This document shows positions 7,997-17,048 of a DNA stretch of 64,000 nt, in pieces. Positions within the stretch are counted from its first letter, which is position 1, and each line of letters starts with the position of its first letter. Below the pieces are notes generated by a model, which saw nothing but the letters and a program-made list of their open reading frames with translations, had not been told where the DNA came from and searched no databases. A program made the translations under genes and the position numbers. Source of the stretch: JAVJSD01 sp040219575 (GTDB taxonomy: Bacteria > Planctomycetota > Planctomycetia > Pirellulales > Pirellulaceae); assembly GCA_040219575.1 (NCBI GenBank), contig JAVJSD010000028.1:1-64000 (forward strand). Direction: 5' to 3'.

Positions 7997-9406
7997 TTAA
8001 ACCCAGTGGAAGACATGGGCCAACGTGTCGTCGCCCGCGTCGAAGTTGGCGATCACGTCCTCCTGGAACCAGAACCATCCGCCGCCGCCGAGGAGGATCC
8101 GCCGCCAGTGCTGCACGAGGACGTCGTCGCCGTCGCCGCCGTCCAACTGGTCCACGTCGTAGTCGTAGCCGCCGTCGAGGTAGTCGGCGCCCTGCATGCC
8201 GTACAGGGTGTCGGCCCCGTCGCCGCCTTCGAGGTAGTCGTTTCCGACGCCGCCGTTGAGCAAGTCGTTGCCGGCGTTGCCGAACAGGTAGTCGTCGCCG
8301 CCCTCGCCGAGGATTACGTCGTCGCCGGAGTCACCCTGCAGGAAGTCGGTTCCGTTGCCGCCCCACAGGAAGTCGTTCCCGCTGCCGCCGAACAGGTAGT
8401 CGGTGGCGAAGTCCGACGAGTCGCCGCCCGACATGTGGTCGTGGCCGCTGTCGCCGAACATCATGTCCTCGCCCATCTCGCCGGCCATGTTGTCGTTGCC
8501 GCTGCCGCCGTGCATCTCGTCGTGGCCGGAGCCGCCGCTCATCAGGTCGTGGCCGGCGTCGCCGTACATGTCGTCGTTGCCGCCTTCACCATACATCCAG
8601 TCGTTTCCGCTGCCGCCATGCATCTCGTCGTTGCCGGCGCCGCCGTAGAGGAAGTCGTTGGCCAGACCGCCTTCGAGGTAGTCGTCGCCGTCGCCGCCGT
8701 GCAACTCGTCGTAGCCGTGGTTGTCGAGCAGCGTGTCGTTGCCCACTCCACCGGCCAACAGGTCGTTGCCGAATCCGCCGATCAGGGTGTCGTTGCCTTG
8801 CTCGCCGTACAGGAAGTCGTTCGAGTCGCCGCCGGCGAGGTAGTCGTTGCCGGCGCCGCCGAACATGTAGTCGGTCGAGAATCCACCCAGCAGCGTATCG
8901 TCGCCGTCGCCGCCGAAGATGACGTTCCCCACTCCGCCGCCCCATCCGGCGTGGATCGTATCGTTGCCGGCGCCGCCGCCCGCCCAGGTAATGCCGTCGC
9001 CGGCCCAGATCGTGTCGTTCCCGTCGCCGCCCAGCAGCAGGTCGTTGATTCCGGTGTTGTTGACCAGGACGTCGTCGCCGCCCAGTCCGTCCATGTTGAT
9101 CTGGGAGAACGGAATGTTGTGGTAGCTCTCCTCGGCCAACACGTTGCCCAGGGTGTCCTTGACCTGAGCGACGAGGTCTCCTTCGTTGTTGTAGCCGACG
9201 ACCAGGATGTCGGCCGCCTCCGTCCCGGTCACGTTCAACTGATACGACATCGACTCCGGAATCCAATCGACGGAGATGTCCGCCGCCATCAGGGCGCGAT
9301 CCTCGAGCGACTCGATTCCTCCCAGGAAACGCTTGGGACGGCCGCGTCGCTGGGGCTTGCTCTTGGAAGTCAGCACGTCCTTGATTTTCGTCACAACGTC
9401 AAACAT
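7997..9406 (-). CDS. Extracellular RTX (GGxGxD) calcium-binding repeat protein
   Basis: This 469-residue acidic protein has a basic N-terminus leading to SLEDRALMAAD, a variant of the planctomycete extracellular N-terminal motif also seen in the giant proteins at 51.5 and 60.9 kb. From about residue 110 it consists largely of nonapeptide RTX repeats such as GGDGNDTIW, GGAGNDYLA and GGSGNDWMY, which in known proteins wind into a calcium-loaded beta-roll. Several repeats carry methionine-rich variants (DEMHGGSGND). No catalytic domain is seen, so a structural or adhesive surface role is likely. The ATG at 9406 is preceded by AGAGGAG; the frame extends upstream but would run through the TetR gene. 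Confidence 0.9.
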   Translation of the reverse strand: MFDVVTKIKDVLTSKSKPQRRGRPKRFLGGIESLEDRALMAADISVDWIPESMSYQLNVTGTEAADILVVGYNNEGDLVAQVKDTLGNVLAEESYHNIPFSQINMDGLGGDDVLVNNTGINDLLLGGDGNDTIWAGDGITWAGGGAGNDTIHAGWGGGVGNVIFGGDGDDTLLGGFSTDYMFGGAGNDYLAGGDSNDFLYGEQGNDTLIGGFGNDLLAGGVGNDTLLDNHGYDELHGGDGDDYLEGGLANDFLYGGAGNDEMHGGSGNDWMYGEGGNDDMYGDAGHDLMSGGSGHDEMHGGSGNDNMAGEMGEDMMFGDSGHDHMSGGDSSDFATDYLFGGSGNDFLWGGNGTDFLQGDSGDDVILGEGGDDYLFGNAGNDLLNGGVGNDYLEGGDGADTLYGMQGADYLDGGYDYDVDQLDGGDGDDVLVQHWRRILLGGGGWFWFQEDVIANFDAGDDTLAHVFHWV

Positions 9407-9569
9407 CGCCGGAACTCCTCTGTTGCTTTGTGTCAAAAGCCCGCGGCTCGCAACGAGCGTGCTGCTGGGGGAGCGACGTGGCGGGAAGTTGTATGGCCCC
9501 GACCTGCGTCGCTGAGGAGCTAATTGCGCGGCGTCGCCGGCGGCGACCGAAAAACTTTGGAAAAAGCGA

Positions 9570-9596
9570 TTGACTAGACCAACCGGTCGGTATATT
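9570..9596 (+). promoter_or_regulatory. Putative tetR promoter with embedded operator
   Basis: A TTGACT hexamer (9570-9575) and TATATT (9591-9596) flank the near-palindrome ACCAACCGGTCGGT (9577-9590). The 15-base spacing is short. A very similar palindrome, ACCGACCAGTCGGT, lies at 10269-10282 before the next gene. This is the arrangement expected if the regulator represses both itself and the downstream gene. Confidence 0.6.
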
Positions 9597-9604
9597 CTTG
9601 CGGT

Positions 9605-10225
9605 ATGAACGCCGCGTCCGACACCAAGCGACGGCTCCTGGAAGCCACCTATGCACTCATGCTCCGCCAGGGATATCCCAGCACCTCGGTCGACGAGATC
9701 TGCACCGAGGCCGGCGTCAGCAAGGGGAGCTTCTACCATTTCTTCAAATCGAAGCAGGAAATGGCCGTGGCGATGCTCGAGCATCACATGGCCGATGCCC
9801 AGGAGGTGCTCGAAGGCGGGCTGGACCTGACCGGCGTCAAAGGCCCGCAGCGGGCCATCCAGTACGTCCGCCACATCGAAGAGGGGGCCGAGGAGATCTG
9901 GCGCGACGGCTGCTTGATCGGCAGTTTCGCGTTGGAGCTGGCGGAAACCAATCCGGAACTTCGCGAAAAGGTGTCACAGATCTTCCGTGATCTCGCTGAT
10001 CATTTCGAGACCGTTTTCACGCCGCTCAGCCAGGCGCATCCCGGGCCGAACACCCCTTCGCCGCGCGAGTTGGCCGAGCAGTTGATCATGGTCATCGAGG
10101 GGGGCGTTGTGCTGTCACGGGCGCACTACGATCCGCGCTACGTGCCAAAAGCCCTGCGAAGCTTCCGGCGGTATCTGGAGATGCTGGCCAGCGAGCAAGT
10201 CGTCGACGCCCACGGATCGGATTGA
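9605..10225 (+). CDS. TetR/AcrR family transcriptional regulator
   Basis: This 206-residue repressor-type regulator has an N-terminal helix-turn-helix (TSVDEICTEAGVSKGSFYHF, about residues 27-46) followed by FKSKQEM, the classic TetR signature. The C-terminal ligand domain is less conserved and its effector is unknown. The ATG lies 8 bases behind a candidate -10 box, so the leader is very short. Matching palindromes before this gene and before the downstream TPR gene suggest autoregulation plus control of that gene. Confidence 0.93.
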   Translation: MNAASDTKRRLLEATYALMLRQGYPSTSVDEICTEAGVSKGSFYHFFKSKQEMAVAMLEHHMADAQEVLEGGLDLTGVKGPQRAIQYVRHIEEGAEEIWRDGCLIGSFALELAETNPELREKVSQIFRDLADHFETVFTPLSQAHPGPNTPSPRELAEQLIMVIEGGVVLSRAHYDPRYVPKALRSFRRYLEMLASEQVVDAHGSD

Positions 10226-10266
10226 CATGCCGAGCCGTCCAGGCGTGTTTTTTTACCACATTGAAT

Positions 10267-10284
10267 ATACCGACCAGTCGGTTT
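10267..10284 (+). promoter_or_regulatory. Second TetR-type operator
   Basis: ACCGAC-CA-GTCGGT is a perfect 6+6 inverted repeat located about 30 bases before the TPR gene start. It matches the operator-like palindrome in front of the tetR gene at 12 of 14 positions. Confidence 0.65.
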
Positions 10285-10311
10285 TACCTCTTTGAGAGAA
10301 AGGAACTAAGA

Positions 10312-12066
10312 ATGCTTGTCAGTCCACAACAACGCGCGTGGCGTTGTCGCGCGGTCCGGAGCCGCGCGGTTCGGAGCCGCGCCGTCGGCGCCTTGCTGCT
10401 TGTCGTTCTCGTAGCGATTGCCGGGACGGTCGCCGCCGATCAACCGTCGGCCAAGTCGCCGCCGAGTCCCACTGCGGGGGCCTCGCTCTATCCGGGCTTC
10501 ACCGGGTACTCGCGAAAAGTGACCACCGATTCGCCGGAGGCGCAGCGGTGGTTCAATCAGGGCATTCAGTTGCTCTATGGCTACAACCACGACGAGGCGA
10601 TTCGCTCCTTCGAGAAGGCGGGCGAGATCGACCCTTCTTGCGCGATGGCCTTCTGGGGTTCGGCCTATGCCCGTGGTCTGCACATCAACAACCCGCAGAT
10701 GGGCGAGGAGCAAAGCCGCTTGGCTCACGAGGCCGCGCAGAAGTCGCTGGCCGCGCTGGACAATGAAACACCGGTGGAAAAGGCGCTCGCCCGGGCGGTC
10801 AGCCGGCGCTATGCGCTGCCTGTTCCGGAGGATCGCGGGCCATTGGATGAAGCTTACGCGGCGGCGATGCAGGAGGTGTGGCATCGATTTCCCGCCGACG
10901 CGGACGTCGGCGCCCTCTATGCGGAGTCTCTCATGACGCTGCAGCCCTGGGATCTGTGGACCGGCGACGAGACGCCCGCCCCCAAGGGCCGCACGCTGGA
11001 GATTCTGGCGGTGCTCGATCGCACGCTCGAGCACACCCCCAACCATCCCGGCGCCAATCACTTTTACATCCACGCCATCGAGGCCTCCCCCTGGCCGGAG
11101 AAAGGCGTCCCTTCGGCCGAACGCCTCAAGGCGCTCGTCCCCGGTTCGGGCCATCTGGTTCATATGCCCTCGCACATCTTCATTCGCGTGGGGCGATACG
11201 CCGAGGCGGCCGACGCCAACAGTCGCGCGATTCGCGCCGACGAGTCGTACTTCGCCAAGGCGCCCAAGCCCGACTTCTATAGTCTGTACTTCATGCACAA
11301 CGTCCACTTCCTGGCCTACTCGGCCATGATGGAAGGACGTTACGAAACGGCGATGGCCGCGGCGCGGAAGATCGAAAAGACCATTCCGCCCGAGTTCCTG
11401 AAGAACTACGTCACCCTGGCCGACGGGTTCATGCCCACCTCGCTGCACGTGATGATTCGCTTCGGCAAGTGGAAGGAGATTCTGGCGGAGCCGGAGCCGG
11501 AAGACTGGCGTCTGCTGAGTCGGGCCGAGCGGCACTTCGCCCGCAGCGTGGCGTTTTCAGCTCTCGGCAAGACGAAGGAAGCCCGCCGCGAGATCGAACT
11601 GCTGGACAAGGTCGCCGAAGGCTTCACCGACGAGTGGAAGATGGGCAACAACTCGGCCAGGGAAGTGGTGGCGATCGCCCGGGCCATGGCCGAAGGGGAG
11701 CTCGCCTTCCGTGAAAGTCGGATGGAGGAGGCCTTCGCGTCGTTGCGGCACGCCGTGAAGCTCGAGGAGGCGCTCAGCTACGACGAGCCGCCGGGATGGA
11801 TGCAGCCGGTGCGGCACGCGCTCGGCGCGTTGCTGTTGGCCGACGGCCGACACGAGGAGGCGGAATCGGTCTACCGGGCCGACCTGGAGCGGCACCCGGA
11901 CAACGCCTGGTCGCTACTGGGCCTGCAGCAATCGCTTGGTCTGCAGGGCAAGGTCGAAGCGGCCGACGCGCTGGCCGAACGCGTCGACGGGGCCTGGGCT
12001 CGCGCCGACGTTAAACCGGTCGCCAGTTGCTACTGCCATCCCGACGCGCTGCTGGTGAACGAGTAA
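10312..12066 (+). CDS. Secreted or membrane-anchored TPR protein
   Basis: This 584-residue protein has an Arg-rich N-terminus followed by a hydrophobic segment (VGALLLVVLVAIAGTVAAD), read as a signal peptide or anchor. TPR-like helices follow, for example EAQRWFNQGIQLLYGYNHDE and the C-terminal GALLLADGRHEEAESVYRAD. The family of this layout is annotated only as tetratricopeptide-repeat protein; no enzyme site is seen. The start was chosen at MLVSPQQ because AAAGGAA precedes it; the longer frame overlaps tetR. The RSRAV unit is duplicated in the N-terminus. It lies 86 bases behind tetR, with an operator between, and is therefore a probable target of that regulator. Confidence 0.85.
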   Translation: MLVSPQQRAWRCRAVRSRAVRSRAVGALLLVVLVAIAGTVAADQPSAKSPPSPTAGASLYPGFTGYSRKVTTDSPEAQRWFNQGIQLLYGYNHDEAIRSFEKAGEIDPSCAMAFWGSAYARGLHINNPQMGEEQSRLAHEAAQKSLAALDNETPVEKALARAVSRRYALPVPEDRGPLDEAYAAAMQEVWHRFPADADVGALYAESLMTLQPWDLWTGDETPAPKGRTLEILAVLDRTLEHTPNHPGANHFYIHAIEASPWPEKGVPSAERLKALVPGSGHLVHMPSHIFIRVGRYAEAADANSRAIRADESYFAKAPKPDFYSLYFMHNVHFLAYSAMMEGRYETAMAAARKIEKTIPPEFLKNYVTLADGFMPTSLHVMIRFGKWKEILAEPEPEDWRLLSRAERHFARSVAFSALGKTKEARREIELLDKVAEGFTDEWKMGNNSAREVVAIARAMAEGELAFRESRMEEAFASLRHAVKLEEALSYDEPPGWMQPVRHALGALLLADGRHEEAESVYRADLERHPDNAWSLLGLQQSLGLQGKVEAADALAERVDGAWARADVKPVASCYCHPDALLVNE

Positions 12067-12084
12067 CGGCGCCGCGCGACGGAC

Positions 12085-12131
12085 GTTTCTTAGTACGACG
12101 GACGCTTTTTTCGTACGCCGGTCGTCCGTCG
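12085..12131. repeat. ACGACGGAC-family imperfect inverted repeat
   Basis: GACGGACG and CGTCCGTC arms lie downstream of the TPR gene stop with a T-rich stretch between them. It belongs to the same family as the hairpins at 12.23 and 22.91 kb. Confidence 0.45.
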
Positions 12132-12231
12132 AAAGCGGGTTCCATTTGAGCAACGTTTTCACCCTCGCCAAGCCTCGGTCCAGTCGGTCCCGGCGGGCCG
12201 TCGAGTGAGCCTCGTCGCTTTCGGGTATATC

Positions 12232-12257
12232 CACGACGGACAAGGATGTCCGTCGTG
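12232..12257. terminator. Hairpin between convergent genes
   Basis: CACGACGGACA pairs perfectly with TGTCCGTCGTG around a four-base loop. It lies three bases from the stop of the minus-strand outer-membrane-type gene. It may terminate transcription and is one of the dispersed ACGACGGAC palindromes. Confidence 0.55.
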
Positions 12258-12259
12258 CT

Positions 12260-13660
12260 TTAGTACCGCTGGCCGAATTGCACGAGGAGTTCGCTGTCAA
12301 AGAAGCGGTCGTCGAGTTGGGTGAGCGGGACGGCGCCGGCGATGCGCAAGGTGGAGTGGTCGAAGAGTTCGAAGTGCAGCCCCGTCGTGAAGTTCACCAC
12401 GTTCATCCAGTTGGCCGGGTTGCGCAGATCGACGGTCGCGCCGCCGGGAAATAGCGTGGGCCGCGCGGCGACAAGGGAGTCGGTCTTCTGAAACGTGTCG
12501 GTGTAGTGGATCTCGGTGATCGCCGCCACGCCGGTCAGGATCGGGGCCTCGGGTTGGCGCATCAGCCAGACGCCGCTGCCGACGTCGAGATGAAACAAGG
12601 TCTGGTCGGTGAACTTGCCGAGCTCCCCGGTGCTCGCAACGTCGGGCGGTCGCGAGCGGAAGCTGAAGCGATCGCCGTTGGCGGCGACGTCCAACTGGGC
12701 GAACATATGCCAGAAGAACAGGTCGTTGGGGTTTCGCATCACCGCCAGGAACGGCGAGAGGTGCACCGCCTCGTTTTTCAGTTCGTACTGGGTGAGCGCC
12801 AAGATTACTGTCGCGTCGTCGCCCGTGGGAATATCCACGCCCAGTCCCGCGGAGACGACCGTGGCCGAGTCGTTGTAGAGCGCGGTTTTGAAGATCAACG
12901 ACAGGTTGCCGATATCGCCCCCCGTCACCGAAGCGGTCTCGGGGACGATCGGGGCGCCGGTGTCGAAGGCGAAATTGTATTGGCCGGAGATCGGCATCCG
13001 CATTTCGACGGAGCCGAGGCCGTCGAAGTAGGTCTTTTCGATGCCCAGCAGGTAGCGTTCGACGGAGCTCTTGCGAGCAGCCACGAACGGACCGATCGGC
13101 ATGCCGGCCCCGGTGACGCCCGATACCCGGCTGCGAACCGCGTTGTGGAACGAATTGAAGTTGAAGTAGGCGCGATCCGTGGGGAGCGCCTTGTTGTGTT
13201 CCGCGATCAGGGTCCGCCGCGCGCCGCCGGACAGCGGCACGCCGCTGACAAGCGTCATCGACCCGCCGCCGGTCAGCGATTCCGTGGTGGTGATCGTGGC
13301 CAGCGAGTAGAAGCTGTCGCCGAACATTTCGGGCGTGCGGGCGAACGTCGTTCCCCGGGAAGCCGCCAGAAAGCTGCCAAACACGTACGGTGCGGCGCCC
13401 GCTCCGAGCAAGTTCTCTTCGCCGGGCGCGGAGCGCGGCCGGGGGGCGACGCGGGGCGGCTGCGTCTCGCGCGGCGGCGCCACTTGCCCTGGTGGTTGGA
13501 CTGCCGCCGGCGGCGGTTGCAGCCGCGCCGACAAGTCCGACGGCGACGCCTGACCGTGGGCCTCCGCGGTCAACCACGATCCGCTAGCGAGCAGCGACAG
13601 CACGAGCATGGCGGCTCGAGCCAGCGGGCGCAGACCGGTGGCGTGGCGGTGGAGTTGCAT
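12260..13660 (-). CDS. Putative outer-membrane protein of unknown function
   Basis: This 466-residue protein has a signal-peptide-like N-terminus (LARAAMLVLSLLASGSWL, then TAEAHGQA) and a proline-rich linker (QPPPAAVQPPGQVAPP). The rest has alternating hydrophobic strands and ends in an aromatic residue (ELLVQFGQRY), as beta-barrel outer-membrane proteins often do. I do not recognise a specific family. It begins about 40 bases behind the kinase stop on the same strand, so it may be co-transcribed with the ECF sigma and kinase genes. The start is uncertain: a TTG start at 13702 would add 14 residues. Confidence 0.7.
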   Translation of the reverse strand: MQLHRHATGLRPLARAAMLVLSLLASGSWLTAEAHGQASPSDLSARLQPPPAAVQPPGQVAPPRETQPPRVAPRPRSAPGEENLLGAGAAPYVFGSFLAASRGTTFARTPEMFGDSFYSLATITTTESLTGGGSMTLVSGVPLSGGARRTLIAEHNKALPTDRAYFNFNSFHNAVRSRVSGVTGAGMPIGPFVAARKSSVERYLLGIEKTYFDGLGSVEMRMPISGQYNFAFDTGAPIVPETASVTGGDIGNLSLIFKTALYNDSATVVSAGLGVDIPTGDDATVILALTQYELKNEAVHLSPFLAVMRNPNDLFFWHMFAQLDVAANGDRFSFRSRPPDVASTGELGKFTDQTLFHLDVGSGVWLMRQPEAPILTGVAAITEIHYTDTFQKTDSLVAARPTLFPGGATVDLRNPANWMNVVNFTTGLHFELFDHSTLRIAGAVPLTQLDDRFFDSELLVQFGQRY

Positions 13661-13702
13661 GGAGTTAGTATCGGCCCGACGCAGGCGGTTGATCCAATGC
13701 AA

Positions 13703-16192
13703 CTAACCGTCAATCTCTTCGGTCGTCTCCCCGGTTGCTTTTGCGATTTCTCGCAGCGCCGCGGTGCAGCCGTCGCGGCCGGCCGCGTAGTCGGCGCGCT
13801 GCGGAAATTGCTGGGCCAGTTCGGCGAACAGTTGCCGGGCGTCCCTCAGGTGCTGGCCCGCCAGTTCGAAGTGCTGCGCCATGGCCTCCAGATCGCCGAT
13901 CGAGCGGAGCGCAAGCGCCAGGTTCTCGCGATGCGCCGACTGGTCGGGCTGCAACCGCCCCAGCAGATCGAACCGCCGCGCGGCCTCGCGGAACTGAGCG
14001 AGGGCGTCGTCGCGCCGCCCCTGGAAGAACGCCTCCCGGCCAAGGCTCATCTCCATCGCGCCGAGCACGACCTGGTAGTCGAGCACCGTGGGGTTTTCCA
14101 GCGCCAGGCGTTCCAGTTCCGGGTAGGCCCTGGCGTAGCGCTCGGCCGCCCGTTCGTCGCCGTACCGCGTCTGCACTTCGGCCAGCACCCGCCAGCACTC
14201 CGCCAGTCGATACTGATGGGAGAGGTTTTGGGGCTCCTGTTTGACCAACTTGGCGAACGTGTCGGCGGCCTCGGCGAGGGCGGCTTCCGCGTCGCCGAGC
14301 CGATTCATCCTGGTCGTTTTGTCGGTCGCCTGCTTGGCGGCCTCGTTCTCCATCACTCCCAGGTTGAACAGGCCGATCGCCAGGTCGCGCGTGGTGGGAA
14401 GGTCGTCGTCGCGCGACTCGAGCAACTTGCGACGCCGCGTCTCGGCGTCCTGAAACTTTCGCCGGGCGTCGTCGAAGTCTCCCCGCGTCTTGGCGACCAG
14501 GCCGAGATGCATCGCGGCGTTGGCCAACAGACGAGCGTATTCCCGATCGGCCGGATGCGCCTCGACCAGTTGGCGGCGGATCGCCTCGGCCTCGGTGTAG
14601 CGCTCCGCGGCGACGTCGAACTGATCGCGGCGGCGGTGAACTTCGCCCAGCCGCGTCAACGTCTTGCTCAGCGCCGCGCGGTCCGCATCGCGGCCGCTTT
14701 CGTCGACGAGCGACCGCTGAATCCGTTCGGCCTCGATAAATCGGCGCTCGGCGTTGTCGAACGCCCCTTGCAGCAACGCCACCAACCCCAGGCGAAACTG
14801 CGCGTCGGCCAACTCGGCCCGCAGGCCCGGATCGTCGCCCCGTTGCTGGATGAAGCGCTCGTAGTGAATCCGGGCCCGGTCCAGCAGATCGCGGCGCAGC
14901 AGTTGCATGCCGGGCTGATTGAGCAGTTCGTCCTCGCTTACGCGGGTCAGCAAGTCATCGACCACTTGCCGCGTCTGCAGGTGGCTCTCTTCCGCCATCC
15001 GCCGCGCCCGCTCCGTCACGACCCACGCCCCGCACGAGACCACCAAGGTGATGATCAGCAGCAACAGCGAGACGGCGTGCAGCGGCCGACGCCGGCACCA
15101 GCGCACGGTGCGGGCCACGGTTGACAGAGGCCGGGCCTGGATCGGCCGTCCTTCGAGATACGCCTGCAAGTCGTCGGCGACGTTCTTCGCCGCGGCATAG
15201 CGCCTGGCGGGCTCCTTCGAGAGACACTTCAGGCAGATCGTCTCCAGGTCGCGATCGATCGACGAATTGAGCTGTCGCAGCGAGACCGGTTCCTGCTGCA
15301 CCACCTGCCGCAGCGTTTCGACCGCCATCGCCGCTTGAAACGGCGGACGCCCGGTGAGGCAGTGGTACAGCACCGCGCCCAGTCCGTACACGTCGGTGCA
15401 GACGCCGATTTGCCGCCATCGCCCTTCGGCCTGTTCCGGGGCCATGTAACTGGGCGTGCCGACCGAGGCGTTGGTCTCGCTGACCGCGCTGCCGATGTCG
15501 AACAGCTTGGCCAGGCCGAAGTCGGTCACCTGCGGCTGACCGTCGGCGTCGAGCAGGATGTTCGAGGGTTTGAGGTCGCGGTGCAGAACTCCCCGCTGGT
15601 GGGCGGTTTCGATGGCGAGGCAGACCGGCAGCATGATCCGGGCCGTTTCGCGCGGCGAGAGCGGCGCCTCGTCGAGCTTGTCGCCAAGCGTCGGTCCGTC
15701 GATCAGCTTCATGCTGAAGAACGGATAGCCGTCGTGCTCGCCGACCTCGAACACCGGCACGATGTGCGAATGGTCGAGCCGCGCGGCGGCGTGCGCCTCG
15801 CGCTGAAAACGCTCGCGTCGCTCGGCGTCGCCGACGGCGTAGAACGGCAGCACCTTCAGGGCCACGCGTCGCCCCAGCGAATGCTGGTGGGCCTCGTAGA
15901 CGACGCCCATCCCGCCGCGGCCCAATTCCCGCACCAGTTCGTAGTCGCCGAAGTGCTGCGGGGGCGACCAGTCGGCCAACGTCTCGCCGTTGAGGCTGTC
16001 AAGCGTCTCCTCGCCCGCCGGGCCGAGGTCCTCCATCACCACCAGCGCCGGAAACAAATCGCGAATTTCGGCGGCGTATTTGGGGTGCCGCCGGGCGTAG
16101 TCTTCGATCGTGGGAGACAGGCCTCGCCGGTGCTCGCTGGCGAATTGCTCGGCGAGCTCTTCCAGCGGATCGCGCTGTTGACTGTCGTCCAC
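13703..16192 (-). CDS. Membrane Ser/Thr protein kinase with C-terminal TPR repeats
   Basis: This 829-residue protein kinase is bacterial Pkn2-like. The kinase domain spans about residues 84-345: glycine loop GRGGMGVVYEA, Lys in ALKVLP (about 113), catalytic HRDLKPSN (about 204), DFG (about 224) and GTPSYMAPEQ. A single transmembrane helix (LHAVSLLLLIITLVVSCGAW, about 371-392) separates it from a long TPR-containing region that is probably extracytoplasmic. I place the start at GTG 16192, two bases after the sigma-factor stop; a CTG six bases earlier is possible. This near-overlap implies translational coupling with the ECF sigma gene, an arrangement common in planctomycetes. Confidence 0.92.
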   Translation of the reverse strand: MDDSQQRDPLEELAEQFASEHRRGLSPTIEDYARRHPKYAAEIRDLFPALVVMEDLGPAGEETLDSLNGETLADWSPPQHFGDYELVRELGRGGMGVVYEAHQHSLGRRVALKVLPFYAVGDAERRERFQREAHAAARLDHSHIVPVFEVGEHDGYPFFSMKLIDGPTLGDKLDEAPLSPRETARIMLPVCLAIETAHQRGVLHRDLKPSNILLDADGQPQVTDFGLAKLFDIGSAVSETNASVGTPSYMAPEQAEGRWRQIGVCTDVYGLGAVLYHCLTGRPPFQAAMAVETLRQVVQQEPVSLRQLNSSIDRDLETICLKCLSKEPARRYAAAKNVADDLQAYLEGRPIQARPLSTVARTVRWCRRRPLHAVSLLLLIITLVVSCGAWVVTERARRMAEESHLQTRQVVDDLLTRVSEDELLNQPGMQLLRRDLLDRARIHYERFIQQRGDDPGLRAELADAQFRLGLVALLQGAFDNAERRFIEAERIQRSLVDESGRDADRAALSKTLTRLGEVHRRRDQFDVAAERYTEAEAIRRQLVEAHPADREYARLLANAAMHLGLVAKTRGDFDDARRKFQDAETRRRKLLESRDDDLPTTRDLAIGLFNLGVMENEAAKQATDKTTRMNRLGDAEAALAEAADTFAKLVKQEPQNLSHQYRLAECWRVLAEVQTRYGDERAAERYARAYPELERLALENPTVLDYQVVLGAMEMSLGREAFFQGRRDDALAQFREAARRFDLLGRLQPDQSAHRENLALALRSIGDLEAMAQHFELAGQHLRDARQLFAELAQQFPQRADYAAGRDGCTAALREIAKATGETTEEIDG

Positions 16193-16194
16193 GA

Positions 16195-16851
16195 TCAGGC
16201 GTCCTTCGCGCGGTCGGCGCCCGGCGCCAGGATGCCCTTGAGCCGTCGCAGCGCGCGCACGTAGCGTTTGCTGGCCGCCGAGGTGTCGATGCCCAGCACC
16301 TGCGCGACCTCCCCGTTGGTGAGATGTTCGTAGTGCCGCAGCGCCAGCACTTCCCGATCGAGCGGGTCGAGGGAGTCGAGCGCCTCCTCGAGCAGGTGCT
16401 TCATTTCGCGACGCGCCGCCGCCATGCTGGGACTGGTGTTGTCGCCGGCCAGCGCCGCCGCCACCGCTCGGGAGTTGGAGTGCATGCCGCCCCCGCCGTC
16501 GAGCGCCACATCGCGAGCGGCGTCGCGCATCTTGAAGCCCAGGTGGTGCCGGTGCAACTCCAACAGCTTGTTGCCCGTGATGCCGCGCAGCCAAAGATAG
16601 AGCGGCATCTTGGGATTCTTCAGATACTCGCCCAGATGCTCGGCGGCTTCCAGGTACGCTTCCTGCACGATGTCGGAGGCGCTGGCGCGGCGTTGCATTC
16701 GCCGGTCGATCCGCAGGGCGACCATCCGCTGCAGGCGGGGCCGATGGGCCTCGACCAGTTCCTGCCAAGGCTGGCTGTCTCCCTCGGCGGCGAGTCGAAG
16801 CCGCGCCAGGATTTCTTCGTCCACTGCCGCGGTGGGGGGAGTCTCGGACAT
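16195..16851 (-). CDS. ECF-type RNA polymerase sigma factor, planctomycete subfamily
   Basis: This 218-residue sigma-70 family factor shows region 2 (LVEAHRPRLQRMVALRIDRR followed by SASDIVQEAYLEA) and region 4 (LDPLDREVLALRHYEHLTNG followed by EVAQVLGIDTSAASKRYVRA). The longer linker with HHLGFKMRDAARDV is typical of the planctomycete-specific subfamily. No anti-sigma gene is adjacent. Instead the Ser/Thr kinase follows two bases after the stop, so phosphorylation is a plausible control, as proposed for kinase-linked ECF groups. The ATG at 16851 was chosen to match family length. Confidence 0.93.
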   Translation of the reverse strand: MSETPPTAAVDEEILARLRLAAEGDSQPWQELVEAHRPRLQRMVALRIDRRMQRRASASDIVQEAYLEAAEHLGEYLKNPKMPLYLWLRGITGNKLLELHRHHLGFKMRDAARDVALDGGGGMHSNSRAVAAALAGDNTSPSMAAARREMKHLLEEALDSLDPLDREVLALRHYEHLTNGEVAQVLGIDTSAASKRYVRALRRLKGILAPGADRAKDA

Positions 16852-17048
16852 TGCTGCTGCCTGTGCCTTTCTCGACGACGACTTCACTCCAAATAGAATG
16901 GCGAGCACGCCCCCGATCTTTCGGAAGCTTACCACTTCTACGACGTGTGTATCCCAATAAAGGCCGAAAAGCCTTTTGCGGCAACGAGATAGGATTGGCA
17001 CAGCGGTCGGCGTCGCCTTCGTCGGCGAAGGGGGGGCGGCAGCCCGCG

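Noticed and set aside
8006..9523. A 505-codon plus-strand frame opposite the RTX gene
   Set aside because: Monotonous Val/Ala repeats mirror the RTX nonapeptides; the RTX reading is coherent and has a ribosome binding site.
10306..11535. A 409-codon minus-strand frame opposite the TPR gene
   Set aside because: No motif or ribosome binding site; codon bias in the GC-rich third position of the TPR gene explains it.
16193..16984. Upstream extension of the Ser/Thr kinase frame through the sigma gene
   Set aside because: It overlaps the well-supported ECF sigma factor in another frame, and the kinase domain order begins after 16192.
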